This document shows, one piece after another, positions 47,079-56,642 of a stretch of 64,000 nt of DNA. Position numbers and translations under genes: made by a program. How positions within the stretch are numbered: position 1 is the first letter of the stretch; every line of letters starts with the position of its first letter. The notes under the pieces are model-generated. The model was not told the DNA's origin. It did not search any database and saw nothing but the letters and a program-made list of their open reading frames with translations. The DNA comes from an uncultured Bacilli bacterium (lineage in GTDB: Bacteria; Bacillota_I; Bacilli_A; RFN20; CAG-826): contig CALVSB010000004.1 of assembly GCA_944358895.1 (NCBI GenBank), positions 1-64,000 on the forward strand, read 5' to 3'.

Positions 47079-48080
47079 TTATTCTCCTACGTAATCGCGG
47101 AAGTGGAGGCCGATCGAAGCAAGCTTCTCCTTGACCTCCTTGAGCGACTTCTTGCCGAGGTTGCGGACCTTCATCATCTCGTCTTCGCTCTTCTGGATGA
47201 GCTCCATGACGGTGGAGATGCCAGCCCGCTTGAGGCAGTTGTTGGCCCGGACGCTGAGGTCGAGTTCCTCGATCATCATGTCCTGGTACTTGTTCTCTTC
47301 GTTGTGCTTCTCTTCCTTCACGAGGCGGAGGTTCTTGACCTCTTCCTTGAGGTTGAGGAAGCGCTCGAAGTGCTCGACGAGGATGTGAGCCGCCATGGCC
47401 ACCGCCTCTTCCGGGGCGATGGAGCCATTGGTCGTGACCTCGAGAGTGAGCTTGTCGAACTTGTTGTCGCTGTCGACGCGGGTCGGCTCGACTTGGTAAG
47501 CGCACTTCTTGACCGGGCTGTAGTTGCTGTCGGTCACGATGGTCCCGATGCGGCTGATCTTCTTCTGGGCCTTGTTGATGTCGCTGGTGACGTATCCGCG
47601 GCCGCGGGCCACGTAGATCGTCATCTTGAGCTCGGCGCCCTCCGCGAGGTGGGCGATTTCGAGCTCGGGGTTCACGACCGTCACGAGGGAAGGAAGGTCG
47701 AGATCGCCGGCGCGGAGGACCATCGGTCCCTTGACGTCGACGTTGATGACTTTCGTCTCCGACTTGTCGTCGTCGACCCGGAGAACGAGGTCCTTCAGGT
47801 TGAGGACGATTTCGGTGACGTCTTCCTCAACGCCCTTGATGGCGCTGAATTCGTGACGAACGCCTTCGATGTCGAGGGCGTAGACGCTAGCGCCGGGAAG
47901 GGCGCTCAGTAAGACGCGGCGGAGGGCATTGCCGATGGTGATTCCGAAACCCCGTTCGAGCGGGGCGACGACGAATTTGCCATAGTGCGCCACCGGGTCG
48001 CTGGCTTCTTCTTCAACGGTGAAGGGAAGGAAGGCTCCGGGGATGACGCTCTCGACGGTTTTAGTATCGTTAATAGGCAT
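47079..48080 (-). CDS. rpoA: DNA-directed RNA polymerase subunit alpha
   Basis: Alpha (333 residues) nucleates polymerase assembly and contacts UP elements and activators. The N-terminal domain has YGKFVVAPLERGFGITIGNA followed by LRRVLLSALPG. The C-terminal domain has LDLSVRANNCLKRAGISTV and LGKKSLKEVKEKL. Located between rpsK (23 bp) and rplQ, as in other Bacillota. Confidence 0.98.
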   Translation of the reverse strand: MPINDTKTVESVIPGAFLPFTVEEEASDPVAHYGKFVVAPLERGFGITIGNALRRVLLSALPGASVYALDIEGVRHEFSAIKGVEEDVTEIVLNLKDLVLRVDDDKSETKVINVDVKGPMVLRAGDLDLPSLVTVVNPELEIAHLAEGAELKMTIYVARGRGYVTSDINKAQKKISRIGTIVTDSNYSPVKKCAYQVEPTRVDSDNKFDKLTLEVTTNGSIAPEEAVAMAAHILVEHFERFLNLKEEVKNLRLVKEEKHNEENKYQDMMIEELDLSVRANNCLKRAGISTVMELIQKSEDEMMKVRNLGKKSLKEVKEKLASIGLHFRDYVGE

Positions 48081-48103
48081 TTGCTATCCTCCTTGCTCGT
48101 CTA

Positions 48104-48514
48104 TTAGCCGCGGGTCCGCTTGGGCGGACGGCAGCCGTTATGGGGAACCGGGGTGGTATCCGAGATGGAGAGAACCTGGAGTCCGGCGGCGCCGAGAGCG
48201 CGGACGGCGCTTTCGCGGCCGGGGCCCGGGCCCTTGACGTTCACGTCAAGCTGCCGGATGCCTTGCTCGAAGGCGCTCTTGGCCGCGGCTTCGCTCGCGA
48301 GCTGCGCGGCGAAGGGGGTCGACTTCTTGCTGCCCTTGTAGCCGAGGGCGCCGGCGCTCGACCAGGCAATGACGTTGCCGGCCGGGTCGGTGATCGTGAC
48401 GATGGTGTTGTTGAAGGTCGAATGGATGTGGGCGATGCCCCGCGTGAAGTTTCTCTTGACCTTCTTCTTCCGCGCGGTGGTCGACTTCTTGCCCTTTTTC
48501 TTGGTATCTGCCAT
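48104..48514 (-). CDS. rpsK: 30S ribosomal protein S11
   Basis: S11 (136 residues) sits on the platform by the E-site codon. It has a lysine-rich N terminus ([20 protein letters not shown]) somewhat longer than usual, then [20 protein letters not shown] and the end [20 protein letters not shown]. It follows rpsM by 17 bp. Confidence 0.97.
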   Translation of the reverse strand: MADTKKKGKKSTTARKKKVKRNFTRGIAHIHSTFNNTIVTITDPAGNVIAWSSAGALGYKGSKKSTPFAAQLASEAAAKSAFEQGIRQLDVNVKGPGPGRESAVRALGAAGLQVLSISDTTPVPHNGCRPPKRTRG

Positions 48515-48531
48515 ATCAGTTGACTCCTAAG

Positions 48532-48906
48532 TTAGCGGGTGGCCTCTTTCTTGTTGGCGATGGTCTTCCGCTTGCCTTTCCTCGTCCGGGCGTTGGTCTT
48601 CGTCCGTTGGCCGCGGACCGGGAGGCCCTTGCGGTGGCGGATGCCACGGTAGCAGCCGATTTCCTGGAGCCGCTTGATGTTCATCGCGACTTCGCGGCGG
48701 AGGTCGCCTTCGGTCTTGAGCTTGGCGACCTCGGCGCGGATGGCGCCGAGCTGTTCGTCGGTCAGGTTCTTGACGCGGATGTCCTCGCTAACCTTGGCGG
48801 CGGCGAGGATCTTCTTGGCGGTCGAGTCCCCGATGCCGTAGATGTAGGTAAGGGAGACGACGACGCGCTTCTCGTTGGGGATGTCGACCCCGACAATACG
48901 TGCCAT
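48532..48906 (-). CDS. rpsM: 30S ribosomal protein S13
   Basis: S13 (124 residues) forms bridge contacts with the large subunit and touches P-site tRNA. It starts [20 protein letters not shown] and ends in the basic tail [20 protein letters not shown], with [20 protein letters not shown] before it. Normal length; 21 bp after rpmJ. Confidence 0.97.
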   Translation of the reverse strand: MARIVGVDIPNEKRVVVSLTYIYGIGDSTAKKILAAAKVSEDIRVKNLTDEQLGAIRAEVAKLKTEGDLRREVAMNIKRLQEIGCYRGIRHRKGLPVRGQRTKTNARTRKGKRKTIANKKEATR

Positions 48907-48927
48907 AAATTCTTATTTACTCCTTAA

Positions 48928-49041
48928 TTAGCCCTGCCGCTGCTTGTGCTTGGGGTTGGGGCAAATGCACATGACGACCCCGTGGCGGCGGATGATCTTG
49001 CACTTATCGCAGATGGGTTTGACGCTAGGTCTGACTTTCAT
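48928..49041 (-). CDS. rpmJ: 50S ribosomal protein L36
   Basis: A 37-residue L36 of the zinc type, too short for many gene finders. It begins [15 protein letters not shown] and ends [13 protein letters not shown]; Cys11, Cys14, the CIC cysteine pair region and His32 provide the zinc ligands. ATG at 49039-49041, TAA at 48928-48930. It lies between infA (19 bp) and rpsM. Confidence 0.95.
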   Translation of the reverse strand: MKVRPSVKPICDKCKIIRRHGVVMCICPNPKHKQRQG

Positions 49042-49060
49042 AGTTTTTCCTTCCTTCCGG

Positions 49061-49282
49061 CTAGTTTTTGTACCGGAACGTGATGCGCCCGCGTGTTAAG
49101 TCATAAGGCGAGAACTGGACGGTAACCCGATCGCCGGGAAGAATGCGGATGTAATGCATCCGGATTTTGCCCGAAACGCAGGCTAGGACTACCGCGCCGT
49201 TGGATAGTTTCACCTTGAACATGGCGTTGGGGAGGTTCTCCAACACCGTCGCTTCGACTTCGATGCAGTCTTCTTTGCTCAA
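49061..49282 (-). CDS. infA: translation initiation factor IF-1
   Basis: IF-1 (73 residues) is a single OB-fold that blocks the A site during initiation. Typical sequence: [54 protein letters not shown]. Its ATG overlaps the map stop (49279-49282), so the two are coupled. Confidence 0.97.
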   Translation of the reverse strand: MSKEDCIEVEATVLENLPNAMFKVKLSNGAVVLACVSGKIRMHYIRILPGDRVTVQFSPYDLTRGRITFRYKN

Positions 49283-50043
49283 GAGCCTTCTCCTTCCTGC
49301 CGAGTTAGGATCTCGGCGCCCGTAGAGGTGATGGCCACCGTGTTTTCGTAGTGGGCGGCATACCGATGGTCGCGGGTGACGGCCGTCCAGCCGTCGGGAA
49401 GAACCCGGAGGCTGTTTTTCCCTTCCATCACCATCGGCTCGATGGCGAGGGTCATCCCTTCCTTCAGGATCGGCCCGGTGCCGGGACGCCCGTAGTTGGG
49501 GATGTAGGGATCTTCGTGCATCTCGCGCCCGATGCCGTGGCCGGTGTACTCGCGGGGCACGCTATAGCCGCAGCTATGCGCATGCTCCTCGATGGCGTGG
49601 CACACGTCGCCGAGGTGGATGCCCGGACGGAGCATCTTATAGGCGATCTCGAAGCACTCCTGCGTCTCCCTAATGAGACGGAGGTGCTCCTCCTTCACGA
49701 TCCCGACCGGATAAGTCCGGCAGGCATCGGCCATGTAGCCGTGCTTTTGGGCCACGAGGTCGACGGAGACGATGTCGCCGTCATGAAGGACCTTCTTGCT
49801 TGAAGGAATGCCGTGGACGAGAACTTCGTTGACCGAGACGCAAGCCGAGCCGGGGAAGCCGCCATAGCCTTTTTCGGCATTGATGGCACCCATTTCGGCC
49901 ATGGTCTTGTCCACGAGATCGGCGATCTCGAGGGTCGAGACGCCGGGCTTTATGAAGTCCTCGAGGCGGGCGAAGCACTCGATGAGCACCTTACCCGCCT
50001 CTTTCATGAGGCCGATTTCGGCCTTTGATTTGAGGACGATCAT
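49279..50043 (-). CDS. map: methionine aminopeptidase, type I
   Basis: MetAP (254 residues) removes the initiator methionine. The metal-binding residues lie in [20 protein letters not shown] (two Asp), [15 protein letters not shown] (His) and the Glu of [10 protein letters not shown] and of the C-terminal [18 protein letters not shown] segment. Starts four bases inside the adk stop region (overlap 50040-50043). Confidence 0.97.
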   Translation of the reverse strand: MIVLKSKAEIGLMKEAGKVLIECFARLEDFIKPGVSTLEIADLVDKTMAEMGAINAEKGYGGFPGSACVSVNEVLVHGIPSSKKVLHDGDIVSVDLVAQKHGYMADACRTYPVGIVKEEHLRLIRETQECFEIAYKMLRPGIHLGDVCHAIEEHAHSCGYSVPREYTGHGIGREMHEDPYIPNYGRPGTGPILKEGMTLAIEPMVMEGKNSLRVLPDGWTAVTRDHRYAAHYENTVAITSTGAEILTRQEGEGS

Positions 50044-50690
50044 TTGTTGCCTAGGAGGGCGAGCAGCTCCGACTGCATGTTCAGGAGGGAGAGGGTCCCG
50101 TCGAAGCTATGGAGAAGCCCTTCCTTCTTGTAGTAATCAAGGAGCGGCTCGGTGGACTTGAAGTAGTTCTCGAGACGGACCTTGAAGGAGTCGACGTTGT
50201 CGTCTTTCCGTTGGATGAGAGGAGTCCCGCAGTAGTCGCAGATCCCTTCCTTCTTCGGCTTCATGGTGTTGACGTTGAAGGAAGCGCCGCACTTCGGGCA
50301 AACCCGCCGCCCGGCGATCCGGGAGACGAGCACCTCGCTCGGGCACTCGATGTCGATCACGAGGTTGACCTCGCGGCCGATTTCGGGCCCGAACTTCTTG
50401 AGGGCCTCAGCCTGCGGAATGGTCCGCGGGAAGCCATCGAGGAGGTAGCCATTGGCGCAGTCGGGGCGCGAGAGGCGCTCCTTGACCAGCTCGCAGGTGA
50501 GCTCGTCGCTCACAAGGCCACCGCCGTTGACGATGTCCTTGATCTTGTTGCCGAGCTCGGAACCGGAAGCCATCGCTTCGCGGAACATGTCGCCGGTCGA
50601 GATGTGCGGGAGCTTGTATTCGGTCGCGATCCACTTGGCGTGGGTTCCCTTCCCCGCTCCCGGCGGGCCCATGAGGATGATGTTGAGCAT
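50040..50690 (-). CDS. adk: adenylate kinase
   Basis: Adk (216 residues) balances AMP, ADP and ATP. The P-loop is GPPGAGKGT near the N terminus, and DGFPRT and the AMP-site residues are present. The lid holds a four-cysteine zinc site (CPKC and CDYC), the Gram-positive form. The start codon shares a base with the secY stop, a common secY-adk-map order. Confidence 0.97.
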   Translation of the reverse strand: MLNIILMGPPGAGKGTHAKWIATEYKLPHISTGDMFREAMASGSELGNKIKDIVNGGGLVSDELTCELVKERLSRPDCANGYLLDGFPRTIPQAEALKKFGPEIGREVNLVIDIECPSEVLVSRIAGRRVCPKCGASFNVNTMKPKKEGICDYCGTPLIQRKDDNVDSFKVRLENYFKSTEPLLDYYKKEGLLHSFDGTLSLLNMQSELLALLGNK

Positions 50691-52048
50691 TAGATTCCCT
50701 CCCTCGCTTCTTCGAAGCTCTTGCCGGCAAGGAGGCCGTCGATCTGCGAATTCAGCTCGAGAGCCACGCCGACGATGATGATGAGGCCGGTGCCGCCGAT
50801 GGCGAGAGACGCGTCTCCGTCAAAGGCGTTGGCCCAGACGAGGACCACCGGCAGGGCCGCGATGAAGCAAAGCGCCGCCGCCCCGATGAAGGTGATCCGG
50901 TTGAGGACCTTGCCAACGTAGCGTTCCGTCTCCTTGCCCGGGCGGATGCCAGGGATATAGGAGCCGTTCTTCTGGAAGTTGTCCGCCAGGTTGGCCGGGT
51001 CGATCGTCATCTGCGAGTAGAAGAAGGTGAAGGCAATGATGAGGGCGAGATAGATGAAGAGCCCCCAGTTCATTTCCCAGGTCGAGCCGTCGAACCACGG
51101 CATGGCCATCGTCTGGTTGTAATTGAAGACGGTGAGCCAGCTGGCGCTAGCGGCCTCCGACGAGATGAAGCTCGCGATGATGGCCGGCGCCGACATGATC
51201 GAAGCGGCGAAGATGACCGGGATGACCCCAGCCGAGTTGACCTTGATCGGGAGGAAGCTGGCCCGCGCCATCGGAGCGGTCGAACCGCCCTTTCCGGCAT
51301 GCTGGACCGGGATCTTCCGCCTGGCCAACTCGATGAAGACGACGAAGCCGACGATGAAGACCATCGCGATGATGTAGAGGGCGAACATGAAGCCGCCCTG
51401 GATCATCTCGCTCGAGCCATATTGGACCCGATCGGTGATCCACTTCGTCCAAGCCGTCGAGATCTGGGTCGGAAGCGAGCGCACGCAGCCGGCGAAGATG
51501 ATGACCGAGATGCCGTTCCCAAGGCCTTTTTCGGTAATCTGGTCGCCGAGCCACATGGCCAGCATCGCCCCGGCGAGGAGGACGGTGACGATATAGGCAT
51601 ACGTCCAGAAGTCGGGGTTCAGATTGAGGTTGATGTAGTCGCTGTTCTCCATCGTCCGGATGATGCCGTAGCCCTGCACCGCACCCAGTAGAAGGGTGAG
51701 GTAACGGGTCGCCATCTCGATTTTCTTCCGCCCGTACTCGCCTTGCTTCGATAGCTGGGTGAGGGCCGGAAGGACGTCTTTGGAGAGTAGCTGGATAATG
51801 ATCTGCGCCGTGATGTAGGGGGAAACCCCAAGGGCGAAGACCGAGAAGTTGCTGAGGGCACCGCCACCCAGTAGGTTCATGATGGCGAGGGAGTTCCCAC
51901 TGCTTAAGGCATCGTCCAACTCCGAGGTGACGCTGACGCCGGGGACCGTAATGGCCGCCCCGATCCGGATGATGAAGAGAATCATGATCGTAAAGAAGAT
52001 ACGATTCACGATTTCTTTGTTTTTGAAGATCGAGACGAACTTTTTCAT
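50690..52048 (-). CDS. secY: Sec translocase channel subunit SecY
   Basis: SecY (452 residues) is the protein-conducting channel with ten predicted helices. Markers include the N-terminal KEIVNRIFFTIMILFIIRIG, LGVSPYITAQIIIQLL, the cytoplasmic loop ELARRKIPVQHAGKG and GTGLIIIVGVALELNSQIDG near the C terminus. Its ATG touches the rplO stop. Confidence 0.98.
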   Translation of the reverse strand: MKKFVSIFKNKEIVNRIFFTIMILFIIRIGAAITVPGVSVTSELDDALSSGNSLAIMNLLGGGALSNFSVFALGVSPYITAQIIIQLLSKDVLPALTQLSKQGEYGRKKIEMATRYLTLLLGAVQGYGIIRTMENSDYINLNLNPDFWTYAYIVTVLLAGAMLAMWLGDQITEKGLGNGISVIIFAGCVRSLPTQISTAWTKWITDRVQYGSSEMIQGGFMFALYIIAMVFIVGFVVFIELARRKIPVQHAGKGGSTAPMARASFLPIKVNSAGVIPVIFAASIMSAPAIIASFISSEAASASWLTVFNYNQTMAMPWFDGSTWEMNWGLFIYLALIIAFTFFYSQMTIDPANLADNFQKNGSYIPGIRPGKETERYVGKVLNRITFIGAAALCFIAALPVVLVWANAFDGDASLAIGGTGLIIIVGVALELNSQIDGLLAGKSFEEAREGI

Positions 52049-52500
52049 TACTTCTTGGCCTCAAAGGTGCCGCCGGCCGCCTCGATGGCAGCCTTCGCGG
52101 ACTTGGAGCAAGCGCTAACCTTCACCGTAAGCTTCTTGGTGAGGGGCTCTTTGCCCTTAGCGAGGATTTTAATCCCATCTTCGGGCTTTTTCACGATGGA
52201 GCTCTCAATGAGAAGCTCCTCAGTGATCTCGGTTCCGTCTTCGAAACGGTTGAGAACGCTGAGGTCGACGGTCGCGAAGTGCTTGCCGCCGAGGTTCTTG
52301 AAGCCAAACTTCGGGAGGCGCCGAGCGAGCGGCATCTGGCCGCCTTCGAAGCCCCTCTTCTTGGTGTGGGCGTGGGCACCCTGGCCTTTTTGGCCCTTGC
52401 CCGCCGTCTTGCCGTTGCCGGTGCCGAGGCCCTGGCCCTTACGCCACTTCTTGGTCTTGGCTCCTTTGACGACCTTGAGATCGCTAAGCGAGGTGATCAT
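52048..52500 (-). CDS. rplO: 50S ribosomal protein L15
   Basis: L15 (150 residues, normal). The glycine-rich N-terminal extension (GQGLGTGNGKTAGKGQKGQ) reaches into the 23S core, followed by FEGGQMPLARRLPKFGFKN. Its ATG overlaps the rpsE stop as ATGA (52497-52500), leaving no space for rpmD, which normally lies between rpsE and rplO. Confidence 0.97.
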   Translation of the reverse strand: MITSLSDLKVVKGAKTKKWRKGQGLGTGNGKTAGKGQKGQGAHAHTKKRGFEGGQMPLARRLPKFGFKNLGGKHFATVDLSVLNRFEDGTEITEELLIESSIVKKPEDGIKILAKGKEPLTKKLTVKVSACSKSAKAAIEAAGGTFEAKK

Positions 52501-53201
52501 TCAGCTTTGCCTCCTTTGGCTTCGGGAGCCGCCGGTTTGACCTCTTCCGGGGTCTTGAGACCGCGGAGGACCATCACCCTGTTGTACTCCTTGAGCTTCT
52601 GAAGCCCGTCATGGGTGGCGCGAACCACGTTGATCGGGCAGCGCGAGCCGTAGACTTTGCTCACGATGTTGCGGATGCCGGCGAGTTCGAGGACAGCCCG
52701 GACCGGGCCGCCGGCGATGATGCCGGTGCCGGCCGGAGCCGGCTTGAGGACGACTTTCGTCTTCCCGAATTTGCCGCTGACTTCATGGGCGATCGTCCCG
52801 CCCTTGGCCACGTGGATCTTGTAGAGATGCTTCTTGGCCTGGGCAAGGCTCTTCTTGATGGCATCGGGGACTTCGCCGCTCTTGGCCATGGCGAAGGAAT
52901 ACCTTCCCTTGCCGTCGCCGACGACGACGAGAGCGTCGAAGCGCATGTGCTTGCCGCCCTTTTCGGTCCGGGATACCCGGTTGATGTCGACGACGCGGTC
53001 CTGATATTCGTCCTCGTCGCGACGGTAGCCGCCGCGTCCGCCGCGGCGTTCGCCCGGACGGCCGCGCCGATCCCCGAACTTGCGGGAACCGGGGCGCTCG
53101 CTACGGACGGAGCCGTGGGGCTCGTAGACCGGGTTGCCGGTCGGGCGGGCCTTTTCTTCGGTCTTGGCCGCCGGAGCAGCCTCTTTTTTCGTTTCTTCCA
53201 T
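52497..53201 (-). CDS. rpsE: 30S ribosomal protein S5 with N-terminal extension
   Basis: S5 (234 residues; usual about 165). The conserved part begins near DRVVDINRVSRTEKGGKHMR and ends YNRVMVLRGLKTPEEV. Before it are about 70 extra residues: an Ala/Glu/Lys stretch and an Arg/Gly-rich segment (GDRRGRPGERRGGRGGYRR) that looks RNA-binding. A short Ala/Lys tail follows the core. The start at 53199-53201 has AAGGAGACAG upstream; a longer in-frame ATG at 53297 lies in rplR. Confidence 0.96.
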   Translation of the reverse strand: MEETKKEAAPAAKTEEKARPTGNPVYEPHGSVRSERPGSRKFGDRRGRPGERRGGRGGYRRDEDEYQDRVVDINRVSRTEKGGKHMRFDALVVVGDGKGRYSFAMAKSGEVPDAIKKSLAQAKKHLYKIHVAKGGTIAHEVSGKFGKTKVVLKPAPAGTGIIAGGPVRAVLELAGIRNIVSKVYGSRCPINVVRATHDGLQKLKEYNRVMVLRGLKTPEEVKPAAPEAKGGKAE

Positions 53202-53211
53202 GTCTGTCTCC

Positions 53212-53568
53212 TTAGAAGCGGAGCCCGCCTTCCCGGGCCGCGTCGGCGAGGGCCTTGACCCGGCCGTGGTAGGTGTAGCCGCCGCGGTCGAAGACAACTT
53301 CCTCGATCTTGGCAGCCTTGGCCTTCTCAGCTAGGACCGAGCCGACCTTGGCAGCCGCCTCGACATTCCCGCCATTGGCGAGATGAAGCTGGGTGGAAGA
53401 GGCGCTCACGAGGGTGACGCCCTTCGTGTCATCGATGATTTGGGCTTCGATGTGCTTGTTGGAGCGATAGACGCAGAGCCGCGGGCGAAGCGAAGTGCCC
53501 TTGACTTTCTCCCGAACGCGCTCATGGCGACGCTCGCGGACGAGATTGCGCGATACTTTCTCGATCAT
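53212..53568 (-). CDS. rplR: 50S ribosomal protein L18
   Basis: L18 (118 residues) binds 5S rRNA. It has the basic N terminus [19 protein letters not shown], then [20 protein letters not shown] and the end [20 protein letters not shown]. Normal length; 11 bp from rplF, 10 bp to rpsE. Confidence 0.97.
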   Translation of the reverse strand: MIEKVSRNLVRERRHERVREKVKGTSLRPRLCVYRSNKHIEAQIIDDTKGVTLVSASSTQLHLANGGNVEAAAKVGSVLAEKAKAAKIEEVVFDRGGYTYHGRVKALADAAREGGLRF

Positions 53569-53579
53569 AGGCTACCTCC

Positions 53580-54146
53580 TTACTTCTTGCCGCCGGCCGC
53601 CGCGCGCTTGCCGACTTTCTTGATGAGCTTCTGGCCTTTGTAGTGGACGCCCTTGTTGCCGTAGACGTCCGGCCGATGCTTGTCGTAGATGGTCGCGGCC
53701 GTCTGGCCGACTTCCTGCCGGTCGACGCCTTCGACGACGATATGGGTCTCATCGGGGCAAGTGATCTTGGTGTACTTGCCGATGGCCTTGACGGTGACTT
53801 GGTGCGAGTAGCCAAGGAACATCGTGAGGGTGTCGCCCTTCATCGAGCAGCGATAACCGGTACCTGCGACCTCGAGCTCCTTCTTCCAGCCCTCCGAGAC
53901 GCCGACCACGGCATTGTGGAGGATGGCCGCGGTCGTGCCGTGGTTCTCCGAGCCCTGGATCGCGTCTTCTTCGGCTTCGAGGATCGGTTCGACGTGGGCG
54001 ACCTTGTCCTCGAGGATGATCTTGACGTCCGAAGGAAGGTGGATTTCGACCTCGCCCTTCGGCCCTTTGATGAGAGCGCTATGCTCCTTCACCTCGATGC
54101 TGACGCCTTCGGGGAGATGAATCGGACGCTTGCCAATACGTGACAT
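53580..54146 (-). CDS. rplF: 50S ribosomal protein L6
   Basis: L6 (188 residues) lies near the sarcin-ricin loop. It starts MSRIGKRPIHLPEGVSIEV and contains GTGYRCSMKGDTLTMFLGYS and the C-terminal RPDVYGNKGVHYKGQ. About 10 extra basic residues at the end. 14 bp after rpsH. Confidence 0.97.
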   Translation of the reverse strand: MSRIGKRPIHLPEGVSIEVKEHSALIKGPKGEVEIHLPSDVKIILEDKVAHVEPILEAEEDAIQGSENHGTTAAILHNAVVGVSEGWKKELEVAGTGYRCSMKGDTLTMFLGYSHQVTVKAIGKYTKITCPDETHIVVEGVDRQEVGQTAATIYDKHRPDVYGNKGVHYKGQKLIKKVGKRAAAGGKK

Positions 54147-54160
54147 GCCTGATTTCCTCC

Positions 54161-54556
54161 TTACCAGACGTAGCAGAGGACTTCGCCGCCGACGTTGGCC
54201 TTGCGGGCCTCGCTATCGGTGAGGATTCCTTTGCTCGTCGAGACGATGGCGATGCCAAGGCCCTTGAGGACGCGCGGAAGCTTCGCAGCTTCGACGGTGA
54301 CCCGGAGGCCCGGCTTCGAGATGCGCTTCATGCCAGTGATGACGCGCTCCCCGTTCTCGCCGTACTTGAGATTGATGATGAGGGTTTTCTTGGCCCCTTC
54401 CCCTTCCGAGAGGAAGGAGAGGATGTAGCCCTGGTCCTTGAGGATTTTGGCAATCGAGGCCTTCATCTTCGAGTAGGGCATGGAGACAGACTCGCGGCGC
54501 AGCGCATTGGCGTTGTTGATGCGAACGAGCATGTCAGCGATCGGATCGTTAATCAT
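54161..54556 (-). CDS. rpsH: 30S ribosomal protein S8
   Basis: S8 (131 residues) is a primary 16S-binding protein and, in many bacteria, the repressor of the spc operon. It starts [20 protein letters not shown] and ends [20 protein letters not shown]. Normal length; 19 bp after rpsN. Confidence 0.97.
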   Translation of the reverse strand: MINDPIADMLVRINNANALRRESVSMPYSKMKASIAKILKDQGYILSFLSEGEGAKKTLIINLKYGENGERVITGMKRISKPGLRVTVEAAKLPRVLKGLGIAIVSTSKGILTDSEARKANVGGEVLCYVW

Positions 54557-54575
54557 GTTTCTGTGTCTCCTTTCC

Positions 54576-54761
54576 TTACCAAGAGGCTTTCTTCATGCCC
54601 GGGATTTCGCCCTTGTAGGCGAGTTCCCGGAGGCAAATCCGGCAAAGCCCGAACTTCCGGATGACCCCGTGGGGCCGCCCGCAGCGGCTGCACCGGGTAT
54701 ATTCGCGGGTCGAGAACTTCGGCTTCCGCGCGGCTTTGATCTTAAGCGATTTCTTAGCCAT
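54576..54761 (-). CDS. rpsN: 30S ribosomal protein S14, zinc type
   Basis: Type Z S14 (61 residues). Two CxxC pairs (CSRC and CRIC) bind zinc; the sequence [20 protein letters not shown] is characteristic. Shorter than the zinc-free type by about 30 residues. 11 bp after rplE. Confidence 0.97.
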   Translation of the reverse strand: MAKKSLKIKAARKPKFSTREYTRCSRCGRPHGVIRKFGLCRICLRELAYKGEIPGMKKASW

Positions 54762-54772
54762 GTCTTGTCTCC

Positions 54773-55555
54773 TTAGTGCCGGAAGGGCATTCCGAGGTGG
54801 GTGAGGAGCGAAAGGGCTTCCTCATCCTTCTTGGCCGTCGTCACGATGACGATGTCCATGCCGCGGATCTTGCCGATCTTGTCGTAGTCGATTTCCGGGA
54901 AGATGAGCTGTTCCTTCACGCCGAGGGTGTAGTTCCCGTGGCCGTCGAAGGCATTGCGGGAAACGCCGCGGAAGTCGCGGACCCGGGGAAGAGCGATGGA
55001 GACGAGCTTATCGTAGAACTCGTACATCCGCTTGCCGCGGAGGGTGACCTTGCAGCCGATGGCTTGCCCCTCGCGGAGCTTGAAGGTCGCGATGGACTTC
55101 TTGGCGTGGGTGACGACCGGCTTCTGCCCCGCGATGAGGGTGAGGTCGGCCACGCTATCTTCGAGGGCCTTGGCGTTCTGGGTGGCGTCGCCAACGCCGA
55201 TGTTGATGACGATCTTGACGAGCTTGGGCGCCTCCATCGGCGTCTTGTAGCCAAACTCCTTCATGAGTTCCGGGACGATTTCTTCCCGGTACTTCTTCTC
55301 GACGCGGTTGAGCTCGCTTCCGACGACCTTCTTGGCCTTCGGGGCTTCCGCCGCTTCGACTTTCTTCGCCGGGGCCTTCTTGGCCGGGGCTTTCTTAGCG
55401 CCTTCGGCCTTCGGGGCAGCGGCTTTCTTCGCCGGAGCCTTCTTGGCCGGGGCTTTCTTCGCGCCTTCAGCCTTCGGGGCAGCGGCTTTCTTCGCCGGAG
55501 CCTTCTTGGCCGGGGCCTTCTTGGAGGCCTCTAGGACTTTCTTTTCTTCAGCCAT
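54773..55555 (-). CDS. rplE: 50S ribosomal protein L5 with repeat N-terminal extension
   Basis: L5 (260 residues; usual about 179). The conserved protein starts around residue 80 ([20 protein letters not shown]) and holds [20 protein letters not shown] and [20 protein letters not shown]. The first 78 residues are an Ala/Lys/Pro-rich tail made of 21-residue repeats (12-32, 33-53, and a third partial copy from 54), resembling histone-H1-like or translocated RNA-binding tails. The ATG with GGAGG 11 bp after rplX supports this start, and there is no other good start before the core. Confidence 0.95.
   Translation of the reverse strand: MAEEKKVLEASKKAPAKKAPAKKAAAPKAEGAKKAPAKKAPAKKAAAPKAEGAKKAPAKKAPAKKVEAAEAPKAKKVVGSELNRVEKKYREEIVPELMKEFGYKTPMEAPKLVKIVINIGVGDATQNAKALEDSVADLTLIAGQKPVVTHAKKSIATFKLREGQAIGCKVTLRGKRMYEFYDKLVSIALPRVRDFRGVSRNAFDGHGNYTLGVKEQLIFPEIDYDKIGKIRGMDIVIVTTAKKDEEALSLLTHLGMPFRH
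55361..55522 (-). repeat. 63-bp tandem repeat inside rplE
   Basis: Two nearly identical 63-bp units (55460-55522 and 55397-55459) and a partial third to about 55361 encode Lys-Lys-Ala-Pro-Ala-type repeats. Differences are mostly at silent positions, consistent with recent duplication or selection for the amino-acid pattern. Confidence 0.85.
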
Positions 55556-55566
55556 GGTTAGCCTCC

Positions 55567-55881
55567 TTACTTCTTGCCTTCAAGGGATTCGCCGGAAGCG
55601 CCGACGCGGATTTTCTTCCCGTCGACGATCTTGTGATGGACCCTCGTGGCTTTCTTGGTCTTCGGATCGATGAGCGCGACTTTGCTCGCATCGAGCGGCA
55701 CGTAGATGTCGAGGATGCTCCCCTCGGGAGTATTCTGGGTCGGCTTCTTGTGCTTCTTGTGGACGTTCACGCCTTCGACCACGACTTTGTTGAGTTTCGG
55801 GTAGACCCTTTGGACGATGCCGGTCTTGCCCTTGTCGTCGCCCGAGAGGACGATGACTTTGTCGCCGGTTTTGATGTTCAT
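55567..55881 (-). CDS. rplX: 50S ribosomal protein L24
   Basis: L24 (104 residues) initiates large-subunit assembly. The KOW segment is [20 protein letters not shown], followed by [20 protein letters not shown] and a basic C terminus. Normal length; 13 bp after rplN. Confidence 0.97.
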   Translation of the reverse strand: MNIKTGDKVIVLSGDDKGKTGIVQRVYPKLNKVVVEGVNVHKKHKKPTQNTPEGSILDIYVPLDASKVALIDPKTKKATRVHHKIVDGKKIRVGASGESLEGKK

Positions 55882-55894
55882 TGCCTTGCTCCTC

Positions 55895-56263
55895 TCAGAT
55901 GACTTCCATGGCGAGGGAGATGATCTTCATGTAGCCCTTGTCACGGAGTTCGCGGGCCACCGGTCCGAAGACACGGGTGCCGAGCGGGTTGCCGTCCTTG
56001 TCGATGAGGACGACGGCGTTGTCGTCGAAGCTGATCGAGCTGCCGTCCTTGCGGATGATGGCGCGCTTGACGCGGACGATGACGCCGGTGACGACCTGGC
56101 CCTTCTTGATCTTGCCGTTCGGGATCGCGTCCTTCACGGCGCAGGTGACCGTGTCGCCGAGGGTCGAGAATTTGCGACGGGCGCCGCCGTGCTGGCGGAA
56201 GACCCGGACGCTACGGGCGCCGGAATTGTCGGCGACGACGAGATTCGTTTCGTTCTGGATCAT
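55895..56263 (-). CDS. rplN: 50S ribosomal protein L14
   Basis: L14 (122 residues, normal) lies at the subunit interface. It starts [20 protein letters not shown] and contains [20 protein letters not shown] and [13 protein letters not shown]. 9 bp after rpsQ. Confidence 0.98.
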   Translation of the reverse strand: MIQNETNLVVADNSGARSVRVFRQHGGARRKFSTLGDTVTCAVKDAIPNGKIKKGQVVTGVIVRVKRAIIRKDGSSISFDDNAVVLIDKDGNPLGTRVFGPVARELRDKGYMKIISLAMEVI

Positions 56264-56272
56264 ATCGTCCTC

Positions 56273-56632
56273 CTATTCCGCTTTCTTCTCTTCGGCCTCT
56301 TCCTTGTTGGAAGCGACTTCTTCAGAAGAGCCCTCGATGGCCTCGAGCTTCTCCTCGACGGTCGCGGCAGACTCGCTGCCGACGGCCTTCTTGTCGATGC
56401 TCACGAGGCGGTAGCGCTTCGTCTTGGAGATCGGGCGGCAAGCCATGATCGTGACGACGTCGCCGACCTTGGCCTCGCCCTTCTCGTCATGAGCGTGGTA
56501 CTTCTTGGTGTAGCTGACCCGCTTCGCGTAAAGGGGGTCGTTCCGCTTGGTGGAGACGGTCACGGTGATCGTCTTCGCGGTCTTGGTCGAGGTGACCGTT
56601 CCCTGAACGGTCGTTCTCTGATTCCTTTCCAT
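56273..56632 (-). CDS. rpsQ: 30S ribosomal protein S17 with acidic C-terminal extension
   Basis: S17 (119 residues; usual about 85). The OB-fold core runs from [20 protein letters not shown] to [15 protein letters not shown]. About 35 extra, mostly acidic residues follow ([20 protein letters not shown] and more). 10 bp after rpmC. Confidence 0.96.
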   Translation of the reverse strand: MERNQRTTVQGTVTSTKTAKTITVTVSTKRNDPLYAKRVSYTKKYHAHDEKGEAKVGDVVTIMACRPISKTKRYRLVSIDKKAVGSESAATVEEKLEAIEGSSEEVASNKEEAEEKKAE

Positions 56633-56642
56633 GATCTTCTCC

